DNA of 64,000 nucleotides from Styela clava (Eukaryota; Chordata; Ascidiacea; Stolidobranchia; Styelidae). The notes below the pieces were generated by a model that made no database searches, was not told the origin of the DNA, and saw only the letters and a program-made list of their open reading frames with translations. The stretch is from NCBI RefSeq assembly GCF_964204865.1, contig NC_135263.1, positions 17,033,426-17,097,425 on the forward strand, in the 5' to 3' direction. Shown here piece by piece: positions 38,301 to 49,800 of this stretch (the first letter of the stretch is position 1; every line of letters begins with the position of its first letter). A program made the position numbers and the translations under genes.

Positions 38301-39401
38301 TTTTTTTCTGTGTTATGCCAATGTCAAATCGTACTAAAGTTAAAAGGGAATTTTCAGCTCTTTTACTGCACAACTGACAGCGTTTAGCCAATAATAAATA
38401 ACGTATTTCCCGGCGAATAAGTCTACCCGGTTAAGACAAGGCCTGTTTTTAGGCCTAAAAAAATGGCTTTTCGCATATAACCTGCCAATAAGAAGAGTAG
38501 TAAAATCGCATCAACATCGGAATCTCAAATTACCATGCAGAGACTTTTGTGCGGTCGCCGCCTTTGCGCATTGGTTAAAATAGCCTATAATGACTTTTTC
38601 TTGTAAAGTAATATTCAATCCATAACAACTCTGAGAATTCAAACTGTCTTCAAATTCCAATCTAATTGTGTACAACCTAACTCGCGATTGCGTGCACCAT
38701 ATATAAGAACATTACCGATATAAAACAACACGGCCATGATGAAAATGTGGGGATGCTATCGCCGGAGGTATTTGGTATTTTATGGTAAGAATTGAATAAT
38801 ACAGTGATAAGGCGACACCAAAAAGATTATAATACTCCCCTAATACAGTAATAAGACGACCCACCAAAATCATGCCAATAATTTGGGCCTAGAAAAACGA
38901 CTTATTTGCCGGGAAATACGGTATATATTACTGTATTACACACTCACTAATAAAAGTATTTTGTTTATGGGGTCCATTCATCTTTATCAATGCATTCTCT
39001 GTTATTTGTTTTTTTTTGGAATTTTCGAACATTATTAAGCAACAAATAAAAGTAGGAGAATTAATGATATTGATGGGGAAGAAATAACTAAAAAAGGTCC
39101 CTAAATGTTAAAATGTGTATTAAAATACGAATTTCAGTATTTTAAAACAAAAAAAATCTGGTTCTGAATACAGAATACTGTAACATAAATTGAAAAATCC
39201 ACAAACCGACATGGTCTTAACTTCACTTTTCATATTCTGCATTGCTGCAAGAGATTCTCGGGGACATTGCAATATATTCCTTTCCGATGGGATGTTGTTT
39301 CTCTGAATGGCACTATCCGTCCTTTGGTCCAGAAAATCTACATTTTTCGCCAAATCACAGATCTGACGCAGTTTCGTAAAAGTTCCGCAATCAGCCATCA
39401 T
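32306..39401 (-). CDS. SKA3: Spindle and kinetochore-associated protein 3, 15 exons
   Basis: Exons in coding order: 39207-39401, 37976-38147, 37106-37219, 36891-37006, 36206-36284, 36019-36107, 35683-35721, 35345-35444, 34813-34920, 34310-34425, 33874-33942, 33734-33797, 33571-33664, 33054-33209, 32306-32447. Phases agree and the total is 1653 nt (550 aa). The N-terminal 120 residues are helical and resemble the SKA3 core that packs with SKA1 and SKA2 (AEEYLKQMYGYIPAGG late in it). The long middle is disordered and full of Ser/Thr-Pro sites: SPEAP twice, RSPNSPG, QSPDSP, RTPDSPD, ATPPSPE. In known SKA3 such CDK1 sites control NDC80 binding. The C-terminus holds YNELPDYLKRVIPYEL and a final helix block ending GTEYFEVLA. 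The SKA complex stabilises kinetochore-microtubule attachment in mitosis. It is longer than human SKA3 (412 aa). An upstream ATG pair (39401 and 39398) leaves one residue uncertain. Confidence 0.8.
34515..34800 (+). repeat. tRNA-derived SINE copy in a SKA3 intron
   Basis: The body words TAGGATAGTTCATGTAACCA, CAACTGTTTGTTCCCATACC and AGATGGATATGAAATTCG match the SINE at 51095-51425 at matching spacing. The head is diverged. Confidence 0.6.
34937..35200 (-). repeat. tRNA-like SINE plus local direct repeat
   Basis: A short direct repeat, AATGTAATTCCTTCATAATC at 34937 and AATGTAATTTCTTCATAATC about 110 bp later, precedes a minus-strand tRNA-like segment (about 35090-35190) containing CAAGTGGTTAAATC and the B-box-like GAGTTCAAATC. 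That segment resembles the plus-strand tRNA-like element at 48795-48905. Confidence 0.55.
37288..37818. mobile_element. Non-autonomous hAT-like element with perfect target duplication
   Basis: The terminal inverted repeat CAGGCCTGCACAAC is identical at both ends, and the octamer CATTACAG flanks it on both sides (37280-37287 and 37819-37826). Subterminal GGGCCGC/GCGGGCC words are inverted. Inside, at 37567, another hAT-type left end (CAGGGTTTCCCAAACTGGGG) marks a nested fragment. The element lies in a SKA3 intron. Confidence 0.9.
38401..38922. mobile_element. MITE with ACCGTATTTCCCGGC ends
   Basis: The left end reads ACGTATTTCCCGGCGAATAA and the right end, reverse complemented, ACCGTATTTCCCGGCAAATA: near-perfect inverted repeats of about 24 bp. 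Shorter inner copies of AATACAGTGATAAGGCGAC occur near 38800 and 38844. It is non-coding and lies in the first SKA3 intron. Confidence 0.75.
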
Positions 39402-40898
39402 GTAATGTTAATTCATTTAGTCGTTACTATTTCGGTCCCAGTTTTAGATTTATGCAAACTTTTGCCCGTCAACGCAAACGGTTTCTCTCATTTTGTACAA
39501 CTCACAGACTCAAGTTTGTGAATCAAAACAAACTAACAAAACAAATTCGCGCCATCAGGTTTCGGATGACTGAACAACGTCAGTAGCACTGATACATGAA
39601 CGCGAACGTACAGCAATTACATTCGGTACCGGTACCGTTTGTTGCATAATTCTTAATATATGTTAAAAAGATTACGATTGCTACAAAACAGGCTTACTGT
39701 TTGCAAAGTCTTTCAAATTAACTAACCGGTCTTATCATTCAGTTCTACAAATCTAAATCATTACAATAAACCCTGCTCGTCACAGTCTTTTTCCAGCTTA
39801 ATCCACTACTGGTTCTCAACCTGATAGGAAAAATGTGCGAACAAAATCATTTCACGAGAATCCCCATATAACCTCTAGTGTGCCAGCACGTTGTTAGCCT
39901 TGTACTGCGTGTTAATTTCTTCATCAAATCAATGGAGTATGCGCAACGAATTTTTTGACAGAACTTGTTTAACTTATAAATGGTTCAAGCGACGGTACAC
40001 CAAATATTAGGCATCAGACCCATTTCATGCCTTTAGAGATAAACTGTTGAGTGCACTAGACTAGAGCAGATAACGTACTTTTGAATTTTTTTGACTTTCT
40101 CACAATTCCTGAGCCCAAAACATGTTGGCGCAATTTCTCATCGACCACCCTGAATGAACGCCACCCTGACCAAGCAATAACAATCTATTCCCAACTTTTC
40201 AATAATATGCCCATTATGACTGTTCTCAACACAATGCTTTACTTTTTAATAGTTTATTTTTATATAAAAGAATATAAATATACTCTAATTAAGAAAATAT
40301 GGATTCTATGCATACCTGATGTTCACTACAATAGCAGCAAAATAGAAAAAACTGAAATAAAACTGAAAATCACCTATACTGCACCAGGGCAAACACCAAA
40401 CAGCAAAACCAGTTTAATTAACTTTGGCACAACGTTTCAGTTACCAATAAATTCACCACAAATCACAATGTGTCTTTATACTGAAAGAAATGTATAAGTT
40501 ATACAGTATGAATGACAATACAAGTGAAAATAAATACAAAACGACAAATGAATATCATATATATTGCTGCAAAACAATGTTGCTAAGTTTGCTAATTCTC
40601 AACAATAGTTTGTAATCAAGTATTCCCCTAAGTTAAAACATCATGATGCCACACATGTAATGTAGATAGCGATAAATATAGTGTTTCACTTTGAATGGTC
40701 GTTTTCCTTGGGCTGCCGAACTGTAGCAACCTAGATTATACCACATTAAATATTAGACAATGACAATATGCTATGACAATTTTTCACATACAATTTGGTT
40801 GTGTAATTAAACTATGTGCAATTAACTTATATATATAACTTTACAAAAAATGTTTATATAAGTTGACATATGGTTGATCTTCAATATTCTTTTCTTGG
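39402..40898. other. Intergenic region, SKA3 upstream / CEP112 3' flank
   Basis: Both flanking genes are on the minus strand, so this holds the SKA3 promoter side and the CEP112 3' UTR. Near 39810 ACTGGTTCTCAACCTGATAG looks like a hAT end without a partner. A 138-aa plus-strand frame at 40081-40497 is not supported as a gene (see rejected items). Confidence 0.4.
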
Positions 40899-43800
40899 TC
40901 ATGACAAATGACGAGGAGAGATAGTGGAAGGTGTTTTCAAGGAGAATGGAATCAATCGGTTTCCTTCATCGACTTCGTCTTGTAGTATTGACACTCTCTG
41001 CTGAAGCGATGAAACCTAAACACGAAAATATGTGGTTGAATCATCATACATCAGGCAACATTATAAATAGAATATTGGGTACTCCCGTAGCGTGTGTACC
41101 AGGTTAGGATTAGGGCATAATTTCATTCCTATTTTTTCTTATTTTAGTTCTATTACGAGTTTGGGGACTGTTTGTGTTAGCCAAGTGAATCTACCCCCTG
41201 CCCGTAGGTTTCAGTCCCTTTTCACAACTTGATGAAGGCAAACAAAACTAGTTAGCTCCATATTGGTACACACACTTCTGGAGCGCCGAATATGGAATGT
41301 ATATATGAATGGAGACTAAAGCAAAAACTATCCGAATATTGGCAACAATTTAAAAGTTGGGAAACATGATCCAATTAATCAATTTAAGTATAAAACATCA
41401 AGGTATAGATCAGGGGTCGGGAACCTTTATTGTCAAGAGAGCCATAAAACATATATATTTTCAATTTTATTTCTGTGCGAGCCATAAAACGAATATGTAC
41501 TCAAAAGTCAAAACATACAATGTCCCAATATACATTTAATGTGACTTCTGATGTTGCATGTTGTCACTGAGGGTCTTGAAGTCTGGTTGATAGTTGGTGA
41601 GGTTAAGTTTCATACAGGCGTTGAGGCTTTCATCTGTTAAACGAGATCGCTGGTTTGTCTTAATGTTTTTCAAGTGTGAGAACGACTGCTCACATGCATA
41701 TGTGGATCCAAACATGGTCAATACAGCAATACACACTCTTTTCAGTGTGCGGTAAGTGGCAGGAAGCGCGTTCCAAGTTTTGACAATCAACTGGTCTGCG
41801 GGTTGAAGTTTTTTCATTTCTGTCCATTTATGGTTGATCGCGAGCTCCGCTTGTTGTCGTTCAAGTGTTTCCAAATTTTCATTTAGTGATTTGAACTTGT
41901 TGACCCATACGTCTGAAACCGTTAGGTCAGCAACTTCTAACTCAAAATTTTTGATGCAGACACCAGGAATGTAACTCAAGTCGACGTCGTTTACAGCACA
42001 CTCATATGGATGAGTGATGAACTTAAAAAGACTAATGCGCTCACGAAATTCTGCAAATCGCGCTTTGAATGACTGCAGGAGATTACATGTGAAGCCAACT
42101 AGCTGCTGGAGATCGAAATCATGAGTGGGATTATTTGCAGTGATTACATCTTTGAAGTTTTTCAGCCTTTCGAAATGTAACAGACGACCCGTTCCAAGAT
42201 CCTCAATAAATAACTCCAGCCTTTTTTCAAATGCAAACAAAGTTTGCTGAAGGGATAGGATTGTATTTCCAATTCCTTGCATTTTCACATTGAGCTGATT
42301 AAGATGTTCAGTCATGTCCACGAGATAATAAAACTTCCGGAGCCAGTCAGGATTGGTTAACTCAGGATGCGTAACGTTTTTCATCTCAAGAAAAGTCCGG
42401 ATTTCATTTAAGCATTCTGCAAAACGGTTGAGCACCTTCCCTCTTGACAACCAACGCACATTGCTGTGCAAAAGCAAACCGGGATAATTGTTTCCAACTT
42501 CAGCCATCAGTGATTTAAACTGGCGATCATTTAAAGCTCGGGCAACAATAAAATTAACCACCGAAGTGACCACATCCATTACGTCGCTAAACTGCTTGCC
42601 ACACAATTGAGCACAAAGCGCTTCCTGATGTAGAATGCAGTGGAAACTTAGGATGGGTCTTTTTTCATGTTCACGAAGAAGCGCTACAAACCCTTTGTTT
42701 TTCCCCATCATACAAGGAGCTCCGTCAGTGCACACTGAAACAAGATTATCAATCGGCAGCTTTTTTTCCGTTGCGAACTCCATGAAAGACCAAAATAAAT
42801 CTTCTCCTCGTGTTGTTCCCTTCAGTGGCAAAACAGCAAGACTTTCTTCACGCAGTGTGTCACCCACAACATACCTTGCAATTACACTGAACTGTGATAA
42901 ATGGCTTACGTCCGTAGACTCATCAAAAGCAAGAGAAAATAATTCCGCTGTATTTATATCCTTTAATTGTATTTCCTCCACTTCATTTGCCATCATGATA
43001 GCGCGATCGTGAACAGTACGTGCTGACAGAGGCACGTCTTTAATTCTTTTTATTATTGTATCTTTATTTGACAAGTCTTCAAAAAGTTCATTGGCCACAT
43101 CAAGCATAAATATTTTGGCATACTCGCCATCTGTAAACGGCTTTCCGTTCTTCACTATTGCTAAAGAGGCAGCAAAGCTAGCCGAATTACAGTTACCTTT
43201 CTGAGACCATGCTCGAAGTTGCTGCTGACTCGCTTTCACTTGGCGTAGTAGTTCTAAGCATGCCCTCTTCCTGATGTCTCCCTCTGGATATTTAGATGCG
43301 AAGGATGTGTGGCATGTGTGAAAATGTCTCTTTACATTCGACCGTTTCATCGACGCGATTTGAGCATTGCATATTAGACAAACTAAATGATCTTTTCTCT
43401 CCACAAAGGCAAATTTCTCTGTCCATTCAAGCTGAAATCCCCGATACTCATCATCTTTCTTTCTGTTGGCCATATCTGTAGTGCTTTAAAAATTAGTTTT
43501 GCTAATCCAGTCTCAATATTAAAGTTACAAATGAGGAGTGTACAATAGGACGGAAGGCTTCGTTGCTCCGCGATTCTATCACTTCGTGATGTCTCAAAGT
43601 TCCAGAATCCTCTGTTTTGTCACAATGCTTGTCTGTCAATTCTCTCACAAAACATAGACATGCGCTAAGCGCGTTTATCAAGCGCGTTGGCGAATTTTCT
43701 GCCATACCTGGCCATAAAATAGTCTGAAATCTGGTAACAATACTAAGATTAACCCTAGAATATATGATTTTCACTGGGAGCCATATGCGGTCACCAAAAG

Positions 43801-46800
43801 AGCCATATATGGCTCGCGAGCCATAGGTTCCCGACCCCTGGTATAGATGAATCATGACAACCAATAAAAATGGAGTTTTTCCATTATAAATAATTGAAGA
43901 ATATGACGATTTGAAGAGAAATATATCCAAATTGTTTACTTGTGATCTCAAGCAAGTGATTGTATCTTCCATATCTTTTCTCAATGAAGCCGGTAATAAT
44001 CCTTTCATGCGTTCTTCATAATCCATCTTTACTCGGGTAAGCTGTAACAAGAAGGATTGCATCTAAGATACAACTAAAATTTATTTTGTAATATCAGATC
44101 AGAAGCAAGTTGATTTGATTAATCAAAATGTAAAATAAAAACAGACTTGGTCTGATTCCTAAAATGTCCTAAATGGGTATGGTAGATTTGAGGAAAATAA
44201 TGCTGAAAAATTGAATGATGATAACATAATTCAGCATATAAATAACTGATACTTTTGGTATTGAATATTGTAAATTGGAAAAAGAATGCCTATTTGAAAT
44301 CATCATCATCATTTAAATCGCACTTTGTCAAAAGAAATGCTTGTTATCTACCTTATCTTTTAGGTCAAATTCAGAATTTTGTGACTGCCGTTGTATAGAA
44401 TGAAATTTTTCTCGTTCTGCTTCCAGTTCCGCCAGTAGTGCCTGAAAACAATGAACAACAGAGTTAGAAATGACGAAGCAGTATAGCTGATAACAATGTT
44501 TAGAAATATATGTGATGAAATCAACTGCTACCATAGAACAGTGATTTTCAAACTTTTTTGTGTTGCACACTTCGGTGAGGTCTTGAATTTTTCTACGACA
44601 TGTATACACTATAAAATTGACACATGCACAAGCATTTGACATTCATACTTAACGACAGCTATTATTATTGAGAGTACACACGAATGCACACATTGTTTTA
44701 TTATAAAGTTGGCTGAGACTCTTAGTTTTTCCTGCGCACTTCTGTCGCCTGATATTTATACATTTTGATTGAATCAAAAACATTTCCAACAACTAGGATG
44801 TTAAAATGACTGTTTTGCAATCTCACGATAATGTTGTACCTCCTAAACGACACAAGGAATAAGTAAAAATACATCGACAACAGTAAGAATTGTCTATATA
44901 AAATTAAGGCATATGTAATATAAGAACAAAAGGTGTGCACACACTTTGGCTTTATCACGACACAAAGCTTTGAAATGTCAGCTGTAGGATCACAATGCAA
45001 GAAATGAATGAAAAATACTCACAATATTAGCACTTTCGAGTTGAAGTCGTAACCTTTTTGCTTCTTCTTCTCGTTTAGCAGCATCATCTGCAATATGTTG
45101 TTCACTTTCTACTTGTACACGAGACAATTCATCTCGTAAACTGTTTTCCTTCTCTTGCAATTCACTGATCCGATCATACGCCCTTTCTAAACGTTGTTTG
45201 TAATCTTTTTCTAATCCCTCAAGCCTGTTTTTCGTCTAGGAAATACAATGACAAAATATAATTAAAGAGCCCAACAGTACATTTTTTCTTAACTTTAGTT
45301 TAGATGAACAGAGTAATTAGATCTTCAACGTTAACATACACACATTATAAGCTTGACCAAATCTTTAGTAGCTCAAAACAGAGTACATAGCAATTACCTT
45401 CATATTTTTGAAAATCTCCAAATTGGATATGGTATGGAGACAATGATACCACCACACATATTGTGTATGATTAAGGTGACAGTACTAACCAACTTCAGGT
45501 AACAGAGCGTTCTTGATAAAAAATGGAAAACGAATACTATTGCAAAAATTCACACAATCAAAGACGCTCCAGAAGTATGTGTGCCAATATGGAAGTAACT
45601 AATTTTTTTCGCCTACTTCACATCACATCAAGTTGTGTAAAGGGACGGAAGCCTATGGGCAGAGGGATATTCAATAGGCTAACACAGACAGTCCCCGAAC
45701 TCGTAATAGATCTAAAATAAGGAAAATCGAAATAAAAATATGGCCTAACCCTAACCTGATACACATACTACCGGAGTATCCAATCAAAAACTATTTGGAT
45801 TTAATATAATTCCATGAAAAATAGATCAAACTTCTCACTTTTTGAGCTTGTCTGTCAAGTTCAGATGCATTCTGTCTATGCATTTCCATTCTTTGCCTAT
45901 CCATTTCAGATTCCAGTCTATTAACAATGGCGTCATGTTCTCTGGCTGCTTTCTGTCGTTCCTCTTCTCTCAATAAACCTAGCTCAACTAATTGTTGTCT
46001 TCTCAATGCAGTTGCGGAAACAAGCTCTTCGCGAAGTTCACGAATTTGAGCCTCCATACCAGTTATGACCTAATAACAAAGACAATTAACGGGTCAAAAT
46101 CAAGGGCGCTGTCCCTCATGTAAGACTGTTGAGAACATACAGATGTATGATTTGATCATGATAATGCATGCAAATGCTAGAATATATCATGCAATACTTT
46201 AAACCAGTGGTTCTCAAACTTTTTTAGTCTCAGAGCCGCATTTCAAACCTCAAAGCTGTGAAGAGCCGCACACAAGCAACGCAAGGTAAAATAACAACAA
46301 ACCTTAAGCGCGTATTTAAAATACCAAGTCCTCGTAACAACAACAAACCTAACAACTAGAGCTGGGCAAAATATTCGAATAATAAAATATTTGAATGCCA
46401 TTTTACTATTCGAATATCAGGTACCACGTGACCTGCGCCGCTCTGCTTGGACACCGAACTCGCGCGTCTCCAACTCAATCGTGAATTGTGCGAGATTTCC
46501 CTACGCCGCTCGCTATCAGAATAAAAAGACAAATTTGAAAAGTCGTTGTTTTTGCATTATGGTGTTATATGCTTATCTTTGCCCTTAACGTATCGTTTCA
46601 ATACATTATTTTGCAAAAAAACGTATCGACTTTTCCGTAAATTTAGAAACGTCAAATCAGATTAGGTATTTAGAATAAATTTCCAAGATTTTAAACTCCG
46701 CATGCTTGGTGACATATCATTAGCCATTTCTTGCATTACCGAACATAAAGTTGATTGAAAATAAATGTTAAAATGACTTTTCGGTGTTTCATTGTGAAAA

Positions 46801-49800
46801 AGGCGATTTTAGTTCGTTAGAAAACTCTAGTTATATAAATAGCATGGATTTAATAATGATCAGAAGTTTTTCCAAAAGCTGGTATGAGTTACTTGTATGA
46901 AAAACACTCATTAAATTGTAACCAGATAAGAAATGTCATGGCCTACTCCCTTTAAAGCACTTTGTATTAGCTCTTTAGTGATCCCTTCCATCCTTGGCCA
47001 AGTGATGTTTCGAATATGTAACATTGTACTCGACCATACATGGCCGCTGAGCCAAGAGTAAAACGTAAAATTAATCGTGAATTTCGTTGTGACAATGCAC
47101 ACTGACTCGTTCACGAATTGTTGCGTCTATTATCATCGAAAATGATTACAATTGGTAAATTTTGAAGTAATTGGGCAGTACTAATTAAAGTCTTATAGCA
47201 TGACATAATCAAAATCATTAAGTGAAGTGCTGAATTTGCAAATTCCGTAAAGAAAATTGAGCATTACTCAGTAAGTATTTTAGCTATAATAACCATCGGG
47301 GTGTTGTTTTGTTGAAAAAAAAAAGCCTTAAAACTTTAGAGAATTAGGTATAATTAGCGTTTGACCCTCGATTAGGCACAAAGGCCTAGGAATGCCTTTA
47401 TTGCCAATTTTTTTATTCGCTTTTTTTAAATCAACATTCAGGATTCACGCAATCGTAAATTTGCTAGGTTTATCTATCTAATACTAAAATAACACGAACA
47501 CCATAGGAAAGCACGAGAAACTCAAGTATCGTTTTAATAAATATCTGCATCTCGGTTACAGTTCACTTTAAACAGGGACGGTTAATTTACAAGCGTTGAT
47601 AAGAAAGATCAAATCCAAGACAGGGAATAAAACTCAGAATAAAATTAATTTGGTTTAGAAAATCAGCCATTAATGTATTCAACAGCTGTCGCTGATGTGA
47701 ACGCAAGGGTATACTAAAAATATGAAACTTCGATATTCGGCGACCGCTTATTCTTGCAAAAAACGAGAAAGGGCGGGAATATAGAATACAAACTTTAAGA
47801 TATCGCCGCCAAAACGATCGCGGTGACAAAGACAATCAGCGATATAATAAAGTGCCGACTTTTCAATGTTTCTATCAATTTCTAAATGGTGTATCGAACT
47901 CCGACGTTCTGGATCCCTGTTATGTATAAAAAAATATTCAAATTATTCGATTTCAAAAAAGATTAGATTTTGTCCACCCTAGACTAACAGCCATTTAATT
48001 TGGCTTTGATTTCTAATAAGTTTGTCAAAGCGGGTCGTAATCGCGGAGGATGCAAAGTGCAGTAACTGCTTGAGATGATCGCCAGATATTTCGAGACTAT
48101 TTTCGATTACTGGAACAAAATTAAAATGCTCTAGGATTAAAATAATCATTGAGTTATTTGATTTATAAATAATATCCGGGAATGCGACAAACACTGAAAA
48201 TCCACGGAAGCAAGCCAATGAATACAGCCATGTCTAAAATCTTGCCAAGTGAAAAGTGTACGAGTGTCCGAGAAAAGCTTACTGTTGCGTCACTATTGCA
48301 TCTTGTAGGTTAGTCAATGCTACGCAAATAAACACGGGGAAATTCATTCGACTAACTAATAGACTTCAGCATTTTAATTTCGAGTCAATGATTAGTTTTC
48401 AATGAAAAATTTTCTCTGAAAATAATTAATTTTTAAAGCATTAACGAGAGCCGCAGGAAAGGTTGTTGAGAGCCTAGTTTGAGAATCACTGCTTTAAACT
48501 CTTCACACTTATCATATATGATTCCACCATGAAATATACTATTTTCAGCTGAAGAAATAGCAAACCTCATGATGTTGCAGTTTTCTTTCTTCTGCAACCC
48601 TCTCATGCTCCTCCAATGCATCTCTCAATCTACGTTCTGCATCTTCAAGTTGTTTATCATAAGTTTTGCTCAACTGATCACGATCAGAAATAGCATGTTG
48701 TGTCACCTTAACTTTATCTTGTTCACATTTCATTTTCATATCAGTCAGCTGCAAGATTAAATATCAATTTTATGAAACAACTCAAGAATATTAATGGTGG
48801 TGGTGGCCAAGTGGTTAAAGCATAAAGACTTAACTATGATAGGTTCACAAGTTAAAATCTCAGGTTCAAACCCCATGCCACCCATCTCACCCATGTATAA
48901 TGAATTGGGTAAGCACTACCGAACAGTTGGCAGGCGAAAAGGAAAACAGTGAGAACAACTAGTTTTGAAAAATAAATTATTGCAAAATATGAGAATGGCG
49001 TATGAGTGTCTGATCTCGTCTAACAGTATAACATAGGGAAGTCTACCACATTTTTGAAAAATAAGGAAATGATCAAGAAAGATAATGATATTGTATGGCA
49101 CTGATTTTACAGGCAAGATATCCCATATTGTATCTCATATTATATTCATATGCCACCATGCATTCGAGAATTCTAAAACATATTGATATATTTCTCACAA
49201 ACTATGGTGATAAAAATACCATTTGCAGTATAAGGTTTGAGATTCCATATAAAAATAAAATGAAGCAAGAACCACTAACATTCACAACATCTAGATGTTG
49301 CGAGAAATTCAATTTATTTGGAAACCTCACACAACAAACAGATGTAATTTTATACAGTATAACATCATTGACAAACATTTAATTAACAAACACAGTTATT
49401 TGAACTGACCTCATCCTGATATTTTGCTTTCAATTCTTCCATTTGAATTTTATGATCGTCTTTCATTCTTTCTTGATATTTTTTATTATTATCAAGTTCG
49501 TCACTAATTTTATCAAGTTGAGCCTGCATGTCACTATAAACTTTCTTTTGTGCATCGGACATCTGGAAAATTTAGAAACAATGTCTCATAAATCTATGAT
49601 TTATGCAAGTACAAGGTGACCCCCAAAAATAAGCGTACAGGTCATTTGGAAGTGGAATACGTTCCGAAGAGAACATAACTCATGTGCGAAGCACCCTAGA
49701 TTAGTGAACTTTGAAATTTAATCACACTAACAGAAGTTCAAGTGTTTTAAGTTTTAAATAAACTTTCATCATTTTCGTAGAAGTAATTAAGAAATTCAGG

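Noticed and set aside
40081..40497. 138-aa plus-strand frame in the CEP112 3' flank
   Set aside because: No recognisable motif, AT-rich codon use, no splice context, and it lies antisense to the probable 3' UTR of CEP112.
42635..43012. 125-aa frame on the plus strand
   Set aside because: It is the antisense shadow of the hAT transposase.
44541..45000. Possible hAT element starting CAGTGATTTTCAAACTTTTT
   Set aside because: No matching right terminus or target duplication before the next CEP112 exon.
48795..48905. Functional tRNA-Leu/Ser gene
   Set aside because: A and B box words and acceptor ends are present, but the anticodon and variable arms are degenerate and a related decayed copy exists near 35090, so a SINE head is more likely.
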